From Endozoicomonas montiporae CL-33 (GTDB lineage: Bacteria; Pseudomonadota; Gammaproteobacteria; Pseudomonadales; Endozoicomonadaceae), in the NCBI RefSeq assembly GCF_001583435.1, contig NZ_CP013251.1, positions 3,175,215-3,239,214 on the forward strand: a stretch of 64,000 nt of DNA, in the 5' to 3' direction. The notes under the pieces are model-generated. The model made no database searches. It worked only from the letters and a program-made list of their open reading frames with translations, and had not been told where the DNA came from. Shown piece by piece: positions 17,735 to 27,409 of this stretch; the stretch's first letter is position 1; the number at the start of each line of letters is the position of its first letter. A program made the translations under genes and the position numbers.

Positions 17735-18721
17735 ATGACAGTACTAAAAACATTAGGTATGGCTATTTTCGGGGCAGGCATCGCGGTTTCTTCCGTCAGC
17801 GCCAATTCTCCAACCGTTCAGCAACAGTTTGTGACCATTGGCACCGGCGGAGTAACCGGTGTTTATTACCCAACCGGTGGCGCAATCTGCCGTCTGGTTA
17901 ACCGCTCCCGTAAAGACACTGGCATTCGTTGCTCTGTGGAATCCACCGGCGGCTCTGCCTATAACCTGAACACCATTCGCGCCGGTGATATGGACATGGG
18001 CATTGTTCAGTCAGACTGGCAGTTCCATGCCACCAACGGCACCAGCAAGTTTGAAGCCAATGGCCCGGACAAAGAACTTCGTGCCGTGTTCTCACTCCAT
18101 CCTGAAGCCTTTACTGTGCTTGCCCGTAAAGACGCCAACATTAAAACCTTTGAAGACCTGAAAGGTAAGCGCGTCAATATCGGCAATCCAGGTTCTGGTC
18201 AGCGCGGCACCATGGAGCAACTCATGGCAGCCAGTGGCTGGACAACAAAAGTCTTCTCTCTGACTTCCGAGCTGAAATCCTCCGAACAGGCCAAAGCGCT
18301 GTGCGATAACAAAATCGACGCGTTTGTATTCACTGCCGGTCACCCCAGTGGTTCCCTGAAAGAAGCCACCACTTCCTGTGATACCAACCTGGTCACCGTC
18401 ACCGGTCCAGCCGTCGATAAACTCATCAGCGAAAATCCTTACTACCGTACCGCCACCATTCCCGGCGGCATGTATCGTGGTAACGATGCAGACGTCCAAA
18501 CCTTTGGTGTCGCCGCCACCTTTGTTGCTTCAACCCGTTTGAGCGATGAAACGGTTTATCAGGTAACCAAGTCTGTATTTGAAGACCTTTCTACCTTCAA
18601 ACAAATGCATCAGGCATTTGGCACTCTGAAGAAGGAAGAAATGATTACCGATGGTTTGTCAGCACCTCTGCATAAAGGCGCTGAACGCTACTTTATGGAA
18701 GCTGGCCTGATCAAGAAGTGA
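17735..18721 (+). CDS. TRAP transporter solute-binding protein, TAXI family
   Basis: 328 residues. Signal peptide to about residue 24 (LGMAIFGAGIAVSSVSA). The mature protein has TAXI-family hallmarks: FVTIGTGGVTGVYYPTGGAI near the N-terminus, SVESTGGSAYNLNTIRAGDM, then IVQSDWQFHA and RVNIGNPGSGQRGTMEQLM. It binds an organic acid or amino acid (glutamate-like ligands are known for TAXI proteins) in the periplasm and hands it to the membrane component encoded next. A strong hairpin between the two genes probably gives excess binding protein over permease. Confidence 0.93.
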   Translation: MTVLKTLGMAIFGAGIAVSSVSANSPTVQQQFVTIGTGGVTGVYYPTGGAICRLVNRSRKDTGIRCSVESTGGSAYNLNTIRAGDMDMGIVQSDWQFHATNGTSKFEANGPDKELRAVFSLHPEAFTVLARKDANIKTFEDLKGKRVNIGNPGSGQRGTMEQLMAASGWTTKVFSLTSELKSSEQAKALCDNKIDAFVFTAGHPSGSLKEATTSCDTNLVTVTGPAVDKLISENPYYRTATIPGGMYRGNDADVQTFGVAATFVASTRLSDETVYQVTKSVFEDLSTFKQMHQAFGTLKKEEMITDGLSAPLHKGAERYFMEAGLIKK

Positions 18722-18743
18722 TTCTTGTTCGTCAATCATGAAT

Positions 18744-18771
18744 GGTAAAACCCGGTTCACCGGGTTTTACC
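18744..18771 (+). terminator. Hairpin between binding-protein and permease genes
   Basis: A perfect 12-bp stem, GGTAAAACCCGG and CCGGGTTTTACC, with a TTCA loop, followed by GTTGTTTAT. It fits a leaky intra-operon terminator or mRNA-stabilising element that sets the ratio of binding protein to permease. Confidence 0.75.
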
Positions 18772-18816
18772 GTTGTTTATGGAATTCATCGATTAACGTT
18801 CAGGTCAGGTTTTCCC

Positions 18817-21399
18817 ATGGAAGTCAAAACATCAAAAGAGGCTCTCAGGGAGGCTCAAAAAATTGCCCAGCAATCCGACCAGGGGGCACGAAGCCCGGTT
18901 GGTCTGACAGGAAGACTCATCCTTGCCGTCACACTCTGCTGGTCTCTGTTTCAACTGTGGTACGCATCACCACTGCCTTTTATTTTCAAATTCGGTATTT
19001 TCAATGACACTCAGGCCCGGGCCATTCACCTGAGCTTTGCGGTCTTTCTTGCTTTCATGGCGTTTCAGGCACGGCGCAAGTCGTATCGTGACCACGTTCC
19101 TGTTTACGACTGGATGATGGCACTCCTTGCCAGTTTCAGCTCTGCCTATTTGTACATTTTCAGCTCCGAGCTGGCTTATCGCTCGGGTGCTCCAACCACC
19201 ATGGATCTGTTTGTTGCTGCTTCGGGCATTATCCTGCTACTGGAAGCTACCCGTCGTGCACTGGGACCTCCCCTGATGGTCGTTGCACTGGTGTTTATCA
19301 CCTATGCCTTTGCCGGTCCCTACATGCCGGATGTCATTGCTCACAAAGGCGCCAGCTTTAACAAAGCCATGTCCCACTTCTGGATCACAACCGAAGGCGT
19401 CTTTGGCGTTGCCCTGGGGGTATCCACCAATTTTGTTTTCATGTTTGTGTTATTCGGTGCCTTGCTGGAAAGAGCCGGTGCCGGTAACTATTTCATTCAG
19501 GTTGCATTTTCATTGCTGGGTCATATGCGCGGCGGCCCCGCGAAAGCCGCAGTGGTTTCTTCCGGCTTGAGTGGCGTTGTATCCGGTTCATCCATTGCCA
19601 ATGTCGTGACGACCGGCACCTTTACCATTCCACTAATGAAGCGGGTCGGATTCCCGCCCCACAAAGCGGGCGCTATAGAAGTTGCTGCCTCCACCAATGG
19701 TCAACTCACGCCCCCTATTATGGGAGCAGCCGCTTTTCTGATGGTAGAGTATGTGGGGATTTCCTATCTGGAAGTGATCAAGGCGGCACTCCTGCCCGCC
19801 ATCATCTCTTACATAGCCCTGTTTTATATTGTTCACCTTGAAGCAGTAAAAGCCGGAATGGAAGGCTTGCCACGCAAACATACCCGTACCAAACTGCAGG
19901 CATTACTGTCGTTTACCGGAACCTTTGCCGGACTGTGTGTAATGGGTGCTGCCGTCTATTACGGCATTGGCTGGACACGGGGCTATATGGGTGACTATGC
20001 CATTTATGTGATTGGCAGCGCCTTACTGCTAAGCTACGTTGGCCTCGTTAAGCTGGCTTCACTGCAACCCGACCTGCCTCAGGATACCGAAGCCACTCTC
20101 AGCCACACCCCCGACCCCGGCCCGACACTGAAGCGCGGCCTCTACTATCTGTTGCCGATTGTCGTACTGCTCTGGTGCCTCACTGTTGAACGCTTCTCGC
20201 CCGGCTTATCAGCCTTCTGGTCAACACTGGTGATGATTGTTATCACTCTGACCCATAAACCATTACTGTCGTGGTTTAGAAAGCAGCCAGACGTGAGTGA
20301 GATAAAGCAAGGCTGGTTCGATATGCTGAACGGGCTGTTGAGTGGTGCCCGCAACATGATCGGTATTGGTGTGGCTACGGCGACCGCAGGTATTGTGGTG
20401 GGTGCCGTGACCCTGACCGGCATCGGGCTGGTCATGACCGAGTTTGTGGAATGGATATCTGGCGGTAACGTCATTCTGATGCTGGTATTCACTGCATTAA
20501 TCTGCCTCGTTCTGGGCATGGGTCTGCCGACCACCGCCAACTATATTGTTGTCTCCACCCTGATGACGCCCGTCATTGTGACGCTGGGGGCCCAGTCCGG
20601 GCTGATTGTACCACTCATAGCCGTTCACCTGTTTGTGTTCTATTTCGGCATACTGGCAGACGACACGCCACCGGTCGGTCTGGCGGCTTTTGCTGCTGCT
20701 GCCATTGCCCGTTCCGATCCCATCCGCACCGGTATTCAAGGCTTTACCTATGATATCCGTACTGCGGTTCTGCCGTTTATGTTTATTTTCAACACCGAAC
20801 TGTTGTTGATCGGAGTGGACAGCTGGCTGGAACTGGTGCTCGTTGTCGCCAGTGCCCTGACCGCCATGCTGGTATTCGCCACGGCAACGCAAGGTTACTG
20901 GCTCACTAAAAACCGCTGGTATGAAACCATTGGGCTGCTGCTGATTGCCTTTACCCTGTTCCGCCCCGGTTTCTGGTGGGATCAGATCTATGATCCTTAC
21001 CAGACATACGAAGGAGAACAGATTGTTGCCGGACTGGAAAACGTGCCTCTGAACGATGAGGTACGGCTGTGGGTATCTGGCGAAAACCTTGATGGCAGAC
21101 TCGTCAGCAAACTCAGCATTCTGCCTACAGGGCCAGAAGCAGGTGCAGACCAGCAGCTGAGATTCATGGGACTGCAAACCTATGAATCAGACGGTGAACT
21201 AAAAGTGGATATGGTCAGCTTTGACAGTCCGGCAGAGTCAGCTGGCATTGACTTTGACTGGAGCCTGAACCGTCTGGAAGTAGACGTTCAACGCCCGCCA
21301 AGACAGTTGATCTGGATTCCGGCTCTATTGCTTCTGGGGCTGATATTTTTGGGACAACGTCGGCGCAGTGCAATACCCGAACCGGTCTCTGCAACCTAG
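18817..21399 (+). CDS. TRAP transporter permease, fused small and large subunits (TAXI type)
   Basis: 860 residues from the ATG at 18817; the longer frame from 18742 overlaps the intergenic hairpin and is unlikely. Around 18 hydrophobic segments are visible. The large-subunit (DctM-like) core has SGVVSGSSIANVVTTGTFTI and GLPTTANYIVVSTLMTPVIV, both typical helical hairpin regions of fused TAXI permeases. The C-terminal 150 residues (from about RPGFWWDQIYDP) form an extra extracytoplasmic domain, as in fused permeases with DUF3394. Sodium-driven uptake with the TAXI protein upstream is known for the family. The stop codon TAG coincides with the left edge of the IS630-type insertion, yet the protein is unaltered. 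Confidence 0.93.
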   Translation: MEVKTSKEALREAQKIAQQSDQGARSPVGLTGRLILAVTLCWSLFQLWYASPLPFIFKFGIFNDTQARAIHLSFAVFLAFMAFQARRKSYRDHVPVYDWMMALLASFSSAYLYIFSSELAYRSGAPTTMDLFVAASGIILLLEATRRALGPPLMVVALVFITYAFAGPYMPDVIAHKGASFNKAMSHFWITTEGVFGVALGVSTNFVFMFVLFGALLERAGAGNYFIQVAFSLLGHMRGGPAKAAVVSSGLSGVVSGSSIANVVTTGTFTIPLMKRVGFPPHKAGAIEVAASTNGQLTPPIMGAAAFLMVEYVGISYLEVIKAALLPAIISYIALFYIVHLEAVKAGMEGLPRKHTRTKLQALLSFTGTFAGLCVMGAAVYYGIGWTRGYMGDYAIYVIGSALLLSYVGLVKLASLQPDLPQDTEATLSHTPDPGPTLKRGLYYLLPIVVLLWCLTVERFSPGLSAFWSTLVMIVITLTHKPLLSWFRKQPDVSEIKQGWFDMLNGLLSGARNMIGIGVATATAGIVVGAVTLTGIGLVMTEFVEWISGGNVILMLVFTALICLVLGMGLPTTANYIVVSTLMTPVIVTLGAQSGLIVPLIAVHLFVFYFGILADDTPPVGLAAFAAAAIARSDPIRTGIQGFTYDIRTAVLPFMFIFNTELLLIGVDSWLELVLVVASALTAMLVFATATQGYWLTKNRWYETIGLLLIAFTLFRPGFWWDQIYDPYQTYEGEQIVAGLENVPLNDEVRLWVSGENLDGRLVSKLSILPTGPEAGADQQLRFMGLQTYESDGELKVDMVSFDSPAESAGIDFDWSLNRLEVDVQRPPRQLIWIPALLLLGLIFLGQRRRSAIPEPVSAT

Positions 21400-22717
21400 T
21401 GCTGAAAAGCGCTAATATCCATACATCATTATACTTGCAGAGGTCGAGCCCTATAAGTCCACTTGAAAGGCTTGGCCATCCTCTCATTGAAGAAATCTAT
21501 AAAGCCATGAAGTCTGGTTTTCAGGTCTTCAGTTGATGTAAATGTGCCTCTTTTCAAGAACCGTCTCACCAAAATTGAAAACCAGATTTCAATTTGGTTC
21601 AGCCATGACGCATGCTTTGGTGTGTAATGGAATATAACTTTATGGGATGGGTCACTGAGGTAAGCCGCCCGAGTCTCCATATTTTTCAAAATACCTGACT
21701 TACCCTTGACGCCGAGTTCATCCGCTGGTGTGTTTCGATAGCTGCAACCTTCATGACAGCCGCTTCTGACATATGGGTATTCAATCTGTCCATGACCAGG
21801 TGCCAACCTGCCGCATTTGGATCGCTGGTTAAAACAATATCCAGCCAGTCAGAAAAATCTTGCTCCGTTCGAGTATCTCGAATAAGAGGAATTATTTTTC
21901 CTGTAACCACATCCATACCGGCCAGCAAAGCCTGCGTACCATGACGTGTATACTCAAATTCACGCTTTTCTATGTGACCCGGTTTGACCAGTTTGTTTGG
22001 TTTCACCGGCTCCAAAGCTTGCATACCTGTCTTTTCATCAAAAGAAACGGTATTGATGCCTTGTTCAGCGCGTTCAACTGCTTTCTGGTAGGTGTCACAT
22101 ATATCAGCGCAACGGATTTCAAACTCCTCGTCTTTTGGAGTATCAACCCAACCCTTGACCTTATCTGGACGAATGTCGGCCTGATTTTAAAAAACGCCCC
22201 ACCTGCCTTTGTGAGATAGATGGGACGATTTTTGTGTCAACTGCCGCCATGGCTAATGAGTTTTCTGACCAGTGGCTGAAAGGGTAGCCATGATCTTCTG
22301 GCTTGTCGCAAGACAGAGCAATAATCTGGCAAATCTGCTCAGCAGTAAACTTAGGTGGAGTGCCTGGCCTTGGGGCTTCTTTTAGCTTTTCCAGAGTGGC
22401 CTGTTCATCGGATCGCTCGACCCAGTGTTTACGCCAGCGGGTAACTGTTTCTCTGGTGCATTTTAATTTTTTAGCTGTTCCGAGTAAGCTTTTTCCTTCT
22501 GCGCCGGCCAGTATGATTTTAGCCCTGAGGACAAGTGATTGACCACTTTTGCGCTTTCGAATTATGAGTTCAAGGTCTTTACGCTGTTGGTCTGACAGGT
22601 GGATTTTCTGGGTGTGTTTTGACTGCATCCGTGCTGCTTCTAACAAAGGAAAAGTTGTAAAACGGGTGCAGATCAAAACACAATTTCAGGTGCATGCATA
22701 TTAGAGCTTTCCAGCAC
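21399..22717 (-). mobile_element. IS630-family element inserted at the permease stop codon
   Basis: 1319 bp between TA dinucleotides (21397-21398 and 22718-22719), the target duplication of IS630/Tc1-type elements. Terminal inverted repeats: left GTGCTGAAAAGCGCTAATAT, right read inward GTGCTGGAAAGCTCTAATAT, with similarity continuing for several more bases. Removing the element and one TA leaves ACC TAG ATA, so the permease stop existed before insertion. The transposase is in three frames. Confidence 0.9.
21429..22628 (-). pseudogene. IS630-family transposase in three frames
   Basis: Segment 1 (22628-22161) has N-terminal HTH regions (GTAKKLKCTRETVTRWRKHW). Segment 2 (about 22190-21730) begins QADIRPDKVKGWVDTPKDEE and contains VSFDEKTGMQA and [12 protein letters not shown], carrying two catalytic Asp. 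Segment 3 (about 21735-21429) contains [20 protein letters not shown] with the catalytic Glu. The first junction lies at a T6A4 tract (+1 shift), the second near 21735 (-1 shift). The shifts compensate, so it is one transposase with two frame breaks. Some IS elements use recoding, but two opposite shifts argue for decay or sequencing error. Confidence 0.8.
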
Positions 22718-22849
22718 TAGATATAAGAATCGACATGCAGCGGCTATAGCTTCTCGATAGTCGCTGCAATAGCTCTGTCTATATTATTCTCTGCTGTAAA
22801 CAGTCCCACACTCGCCGATACCTTCTGATAGAAAAGAGTGATGATTCCT

Positions 22850-23668
22850 ATGAACGACCCGATCAGTCCGGTAGATCTTGTCGGCACATCTACCTGGCTG
22901 GCACTACAAAAAAATAATACATGGTTAAACGACTCGACAGGCATTTGCCACCTTCGGGGAATACGCCGATTGATAAAATCACTGCCATTTCTGGGCAGGC
23001 TGGCAGCACCCAAGGCCAGCCAACCATCCCTTGATCATATTAAGCAGCAATTGCGCAACAGAAATATTTCCGAAACCGACATCAAACTATTATTGAAAGC
23101 AGCCAACATCGTCAAGCTGAGCTGCTATGGCGGGCTGCTCACCGAAAAGCCTTACAAAGCAGTTAGCAAAGAAACATTACTCAACCTTGTCAATCTTGCT
23201 AACAAAAGCCGTGGAGAGTTGTTGAGTAAGGCTGGCGAAAAAAGCCGCGGGGCATTGGGTCGATACATTCGCAATGAACATCAGGAAGCCGGTGCCATTG
23301 GCTCCAGCCTGAGAGTGATTCCTGACACATCGGAAAACCCTGTCCTGCCACCATTGAATACGCAAAAACGCATTCCGATCACTCGTCGCTCCACGACGAC
23401 CAGTGAACAGCCACCTGCAATAAAAACACCGACAGACGAAGAAGCGGCAAAGAAAAAACCTGTCCGAAAAATTATCCCTTTGGAGGTTCAGTTCACACGT
23501 CTGTTTCTTCAACTGCAACTGAAAGATAAACGGTTAGAACAAAAACACCTTCAGACACTCATTAACTTAGGAGTCCTTCACAAAGATAACCTTCACGGGA
23601 ATGATGACCCGGCCATCGAGCAGCTGACTCAGGAAGCCTGTAAGGCACTCGGATTCGATCAGGATTGA
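22850..23668 (+). CDS. Hypothetical cytoplasmic protein, helical, unknown
   Basis: 272 residues from the ATG at 22850; GTG 22838 and ATG 22841 are alternatives. Not recognised. No signal peptide or membrane span. The N-terminal 130 residues are helical (DHIKQQLRNRNISETDIKLL and LLNLVNLANKSRGELLSKAG), the middle is Pro/Thr/Ser-rich and likely disordered (SEQPPAIKTPTDEEAAKKKP), and a C-terminal helical block follows (QFTRLFLQLQLKDKRLEQKH). It lies next to the IS630 element and converges on cydC with about 10 bp of overlap. The mosaic with a disordered linker would suit an injected effector, but nothing proves it. Confidence 0.5.
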   Translation: MNDPISPVDLVGTSTWLALQKNNTWLNDSTGICHLRGIRRLIKSLPFLGRLAAPKASQPSLDHIKQQLRNRNISETDIKLLLKAANIVKLSCYGGLLTEKPYKAVSKETLLNLVNLANKSRGELLSKAGEKSRGALGRYIRNEHQEAGAIGSSLRVIPDTSENPVLPPLNTQKRIPITRRSTTTSEQPPAIKTPTDEEAAKKKPVRKIIPLEVQFTRLFLQLQLKDKRLEQKHLQTLINLGVLHKDNLHGNDDPAIEQLTQEACKALGFDQD

Positions 23669-25341
23669 ACCCTTTCCAGGCGCCCTCCATCCAACCGATA
23701 CACCGCATCCATTTTCTGCAACAAACTCTGTTTATGAGTAATCATCAGCACGGTGCGATGTTGGTACACTTCCAGAAGGCGATTCAGCAACAGCTGTTCA
23801 CTGAAACGATCCAGACCTTCCGAGGCTTCATCCATAATCAGAATTCTGGCTGGCTTCAACATGACACGAGCAATAGCCAGACGACGCTGCTCACCTCCGG
23901 AAAGCGTGATTCCCCCCTGCCCCAGCCACAAATCAAGGGGATTTTCCTTTCCAGAAAGCGCCTCACGAACGGCCACCAACTGGTTTAATCCTGTCGTCTG
24001 CAACAGTTCTAACAATCGATCATCACTTGCCTGAGGATCAGCCAGTTTCAGGTTATCCCGCAAAGTAGCACTTAATACATGGGTTTTCTGCGGTACAACA
24101 GCCAGCATCCGATAAAGCGACTTCTCGCTGAACGCGGTCACCGGAACACCGTCAACCGACACCCGCCCACTGTCACAGTCGTGATAGCGGGTAAGCAATC
24201 CAGCCAGTGTCGATTTTCCACAACCGGTTTTACCCAACAAGGCAACATGGTGACCGGCAGGAATATCCAGAGTCACCTCATTCAGTACAGGTAGCTGATC
24301 GTAAGCAAAGCTGACCCGGTCAAACACGACATGTCCTTCTACCTTTGGCTCCTGCTGACCATAGGCCATCGGAGGCTGATCAATCACTTCTTTCAGCTGG
24401 CCTGCGGCCTGTGTTGTATAACCCAGAAACTGGAAAGCACCGGGCACCGGCATCAATGCTTCAAAACCTGCCAGCACTGCAAACACCGACATCACCATCA
24501 CCGGACCGGAAATGACGCCGGCCTGATACTCACCTGCTGCCAGATACAACATCAAAACCGCAGAACTGCCGGCAGCAAAGGTTAACAATGCAGAACCCAA
24601 GCCTTCCAGCTTCGACAGCATCGCCTGATGCTGGTGCAGCTGCTGTTCACGGTCATTGATCTGCTGACGAAACTCCGGCTCGGTTCCCACAATCTGAAGC
24701 TCTGCCATGCCCTGAAGATAATCCAGTGCTGCCTGTCGCAACTGTTGCTGGCTGATGCCTTTTGCTTTGCTACTGTGTTTCCCCAATGCATAGAACAGGG
24801 GCGGCAGCACCAGCAACCAGCCACCCATCATCAGCAAAACACCCTGACCCAGTACTGTACTGAACCAGCTCAGACCCAACGACAGAATCAGAATCACCAC
24901 GACAGCCGCCAGAATCGGGCTGAACATTCTCAGATACAACTGATCCAGTGCGTCAACATTAGCCACCAGCCGGTTTAACAAATCACCTTTACGGAACTGC
25001 TTTAACCGGTGCAAAGGCACAGGGGCCAGACGATCAAAGAACCAGCCTCGCAACCATGCCAACAATTTGAACGTGGCATCGTGACTGACCAGTCGCTCGA
25101 AGTAACGGGAAGCCGTTCGGGCAATAGAGAAACCGCGAACACCTGCGCCGGGAGTAAAGAAATTAAAGCTTTGTGCCGTTGCCAGCACCAGACCGGCAAT
25201 TGCAGTGGAAGTAATAAACCAGCCAGAAAGAGCCAACAAGCCAAGACTCGCCAGTAACGTGGTGATCGATAACAGTACGCCCAGTGACATGGCACCAGGA
25301 TAGCGACGATAGAGTTTAATAAACGGCAGCAGGTTACCCAT
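23659..25341 (-). CDS. cydC: Heterodimeric ABC exporter subunit CydC
   Basis: 560 residues: six-helix transmembrane domain (N-terminus MGNLLPFIKLYRRYPGAM; SLGLLALSGWFITSTAIAGL) and nucleotide-binding domain with Walker A GKTGCGKST, signature ITLSGGEQRRLAIARVM, and Walker B ILIMDEASEGLD. With CydD it exports cysteine/glutathione to the periplasm and is needed for assembly of cytochrome bd. The start overlaps the cydD stop by 8 bp, indicating translational coupling. The cydAB oxidase genes are not in the window. Confidence 0.94.
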   Translation of the reverse strand: MGNLLPFIKLYRRYPGAMSLGVLLSITTLLASLGLLALSGWFITSTAIAGLVLATAQSFNFFTPGAGVRGFSIARTASRYFERLVSHDATFKLLAWLRGWFFDRLAPVPLHRLKQFRKGDLLNRLVANVDALDQLYLRMFSPILAAVVVILILSLGLSWFSTVLGQGVLLMMGGWLLVLPPLFYALGKHSSKAKGISQQQLRQAALDYLQGMAELQIVGTEPEFRQQINDREQQLHQHQAMLSKLEGLGSALLTFAAGSSAVLMLYLAAGEYQAGVISGPVMVMSVFAVLAGFEALMPVPGAFQFLGYTTQAAGQLKEVIDQPPMAYGQQEPKVEGHVVFDRVSFAYDQLPVLNEVTLDIPAGHHVALLGKTGCGKSTLAGLLTRYHDCDSGRVSVDGVPVTAFSEKSLYRMLAVVPQKTHVLSATLRDNLKLADPQASDDRLLELLQTTGLNQLVAVREALSGKENPLDLWLGQGGITLSGGEQRRLAIARVMLKPARILIMDEASEGLDRFSEQLLLNRLLEVYQHRTVLMITHKQSLLQKMDAVYRLDGGRLERVQS

Positions 25342-27148
25342 TGATCACTCCCTGTTCCTGATCCTGTTCCTGTTTCAGTTCGGATACAAAGCGGAAGTAG
25401 CGATCATTCAGGGAAGCGTCACCTGTCTTCAGCGTTTGAGGTTCTCCGGCTACGACCAGCTTGCCACGTTCCAGCATCAGAATCCGATCCATGGAATCAA
25501 TCTGTTCAAGACGGTGCGTCACGGTAATCACGGCACAATCCGCTGGAATGACTTCCAGAGCATCCAGAACCAGCCGCTCACTCAGGGCATCCAGACTGGC
25601 TGTGGGTTCATCCAGAATCAGCAGTTTTACGGGTTCAGCAATGGCTCTTGCCAGAGCAATACGTTGCGCCTGACCCACGGACAGATTGCCACCCTGCTCT
25701 TGCAACCGCGTATCAATACCCGACGGCAGTCTTTCGATAAATTCCATGGCCTGAGCATTATGCAAAGCAGTGAGCACCTGCTCACGACTCAACTCACGAC
25801 CAAAACACACATTATCGTACACAGTTCCATCAATAATTAATGGCTGCTGCCCCAGCCACGCAATGTTCTTTCTCCAGGATTCGGGAGACACCTCTCTCAG
25901 CTCACAACCATTCACCTGCAGTTGACCGCTGTAGTGCCAGAAGCCCATAAGGGTGTTAATCAGAGTGGATTTACCCGCACCCGAAGGGCCGATAATCGCC
26001 AGTCGTTCTCCTGCACTGACCGAAAAAGACAGGTCGGAGAGCAGAGTCTGACCACCCGGAGCCACCACTGACAAACCCGACACATCAATGCTCACTTCAT
26101 TAACGTCAGGCAAAATCGCAGTGCCTGTCAGGTGCTCAATATCATCCTGCTCCAACACCTCAATAATGTCAGCGCAGGCACCGACTGCCCTGGCCTTGGC
26201 ATGATAGTGAGTGCCCAGATCCCGCAGTGGTTGATAGAAATCCGGCGCCAGCAACAATAAAAACAAACCGGTAAACAGGCTGACACCCGTACCATAACTG
26301 CCAAAATCCAGATAACCGAGAAAGCTCATACCCAGATACACAGCCAGAATGGCAATGGAAATCGAGGCAAAAAACTCCAGCACGGTAGACGACAGAAAAG
26401 CCAGCCTTAACACCTGCATGGTTTTAACCCGAAAATCGTCACTGGCCTGTTCCAGTTGCTGTTTTTCATAAGTGCTGCGCTGAAACAACCGCAAAGTTTC
26501 CATGGCCTGAAGACGATCCAGAAAGAAACCGCCCAGACGATTCAATGACTCGAAGTTGCGACGGTTAGCCTGAGCCGCTTTCAATCCGACCAGAATCATA
26601 AACAGAGGAATCAGTGGAGCCGTGCCAAGAAATACCAGACCGGCCACCCAGTTAAGAGGAAAAGCGACAACCACAATCACCAGAGGAATCAGGGCGGCCA
26701 ATGCCATCTGCGGCAAATAGCGGGCAACAAAATCGTGCAGCTCTTCGACATGCTCCACCAGCAGGGTTGACCAGCTGCCCGCCGGACGGGTAGCAATGGT
26801 CACCGGCCCCTGTCGTTGCAGCTTTTGCAACAGGGCAGAGCGAATGCTTTCACGCACCTGAACGCCTGCATTAAAGCCACAGACTTCCCGACCCCAGTTG
26901 CAAATCGACCGCACCAGCAGCACCAACAAAATGGCACCTAACGACGTGGTGAGTTCTGAGCGCTGTACACCATTCATGACCAGCTTGTGGATGCTGTCTG
27001 CCAACAGTGCAGCCTGAACAATCAACAACAGACCACTGCAAAGACCCAGCAAAACAGAGGCTATTAACCATTTTCGGGCAGGCGATACCTGTCCCATTAA
27101 CCAGCGATAGGCGGCCTTTTCAGCCAACCTGTCCGTCGAACTGCTCAT
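25334..27148 (-). CDS. cydD: Heterodimeric ABC exporter subunit CydD
   Basis: 604 residues from the ATG at 27148; an in-frame TTG at 27166 is less likely. Transmembrane domain with helices such as KWLIASVLLGLCSGLLLIVQ, then nucleotide-binding domain: Walker A GPSGAGKST, Q-loop WLGQQPLIIDG, signature NLSVGQAQRIALARAIA, Walker B LLILDEPTASLD. Partner of CydC for thiol export to the periplasm. First gene of cydDC; upstream lies a short palindromic repeat and the divergent trmJ. Confidence 0.94.
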   Translation of the reverse strand: MSSSTDRLAEKAAYRWLMGQVSPARKWLIASVLLGLCSGLLLIVQAALLADSIHKLVMNGVQRSELTTSLGAILLVLLVRSICNWGREVCGFNAGVQVRESIRSALLQKLQRQGPVTIATRPAGSWSTLLVEHVEELHDFVARYLPQMALAALIPLVIVVVAFPLNWVAGLVFLGTAPLIPLFMILVGLKAAQANRRNFESLNRLGGFFLDRLQAMETLRLFQRSTYEKQQLEQASDDFRVKTMQVLRLAFLSSTVLEFFASISIAILAVYLGMSFLGYLDFGSYGTGVSLFTGLFLLLLAPDFYQPLRDLGTHYHAKARAVGACADIIEVLEQDDIEHLTGTAILPDVNEVSIDVSGLSVVAPGGQTLLSDLSFSVSAGERLAIIGPSGAGKSTLINTLMGFWHYSGQLQVNGCELREVSPESWRKNIAWLGQQPLIIDGTVYDNVCFGRELSREQVLTALHNAQAMEFIERLPSGIDTRLQEQGGNLSVGQAQRIALARAIAEPVKLLILDEPTASLDALSERLVLDALEVIPADCAVITVTHRLEQIDSMDRILMLERGKLVVAGEPQTLKTGDASLNDRYFRFVSELKQEQDQEQGVING

Positions 27149-27173
27149 ATCAGACGAAACTCTCAAACGCTTA

Positions 27174-27250
27174 AGAAGCTGTTCATGATCTTTTGAGGAA
27201 AGCGAAAATGGCGAGAAATGCAGCCCTCAACAAGATTGTGAATAGCTTCT
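27174..27250. repeat. Short palindromic repeat, copy 1
   Basis: AGAAGCTGTTCA (27174-27185) and TGAATAGCTTCT (27239-27250) are inverted with one mismatch. The left arm continues TGATCTTTTGAG, matching the element at 30151 (AGAAGCGGTTCATGATCTTG), and both contain CTCAACAAG. It lies between divergent cydD and trmJ. Confidence 0.7.
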
Positions 27251-27409
27251 GACACTTCGGAAAATACAGAGTCGCACTGTAACAGATAGCACCGTTATTA
27301 CCACAGTACAAAATTTAATTATTTTTCATAAATGAATATTATAAGCCACCATTTAAGGCCGCTGGGAACCGCACTATAATGCCCGACTGAATTGAAATGC
27401 GTCCGGATT

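Noticed and set aside
21860..22219. Plus-strand frame over the IS630 element
   Set aside because: Antisense to a transposase recognisable in three frames on the minus strand.
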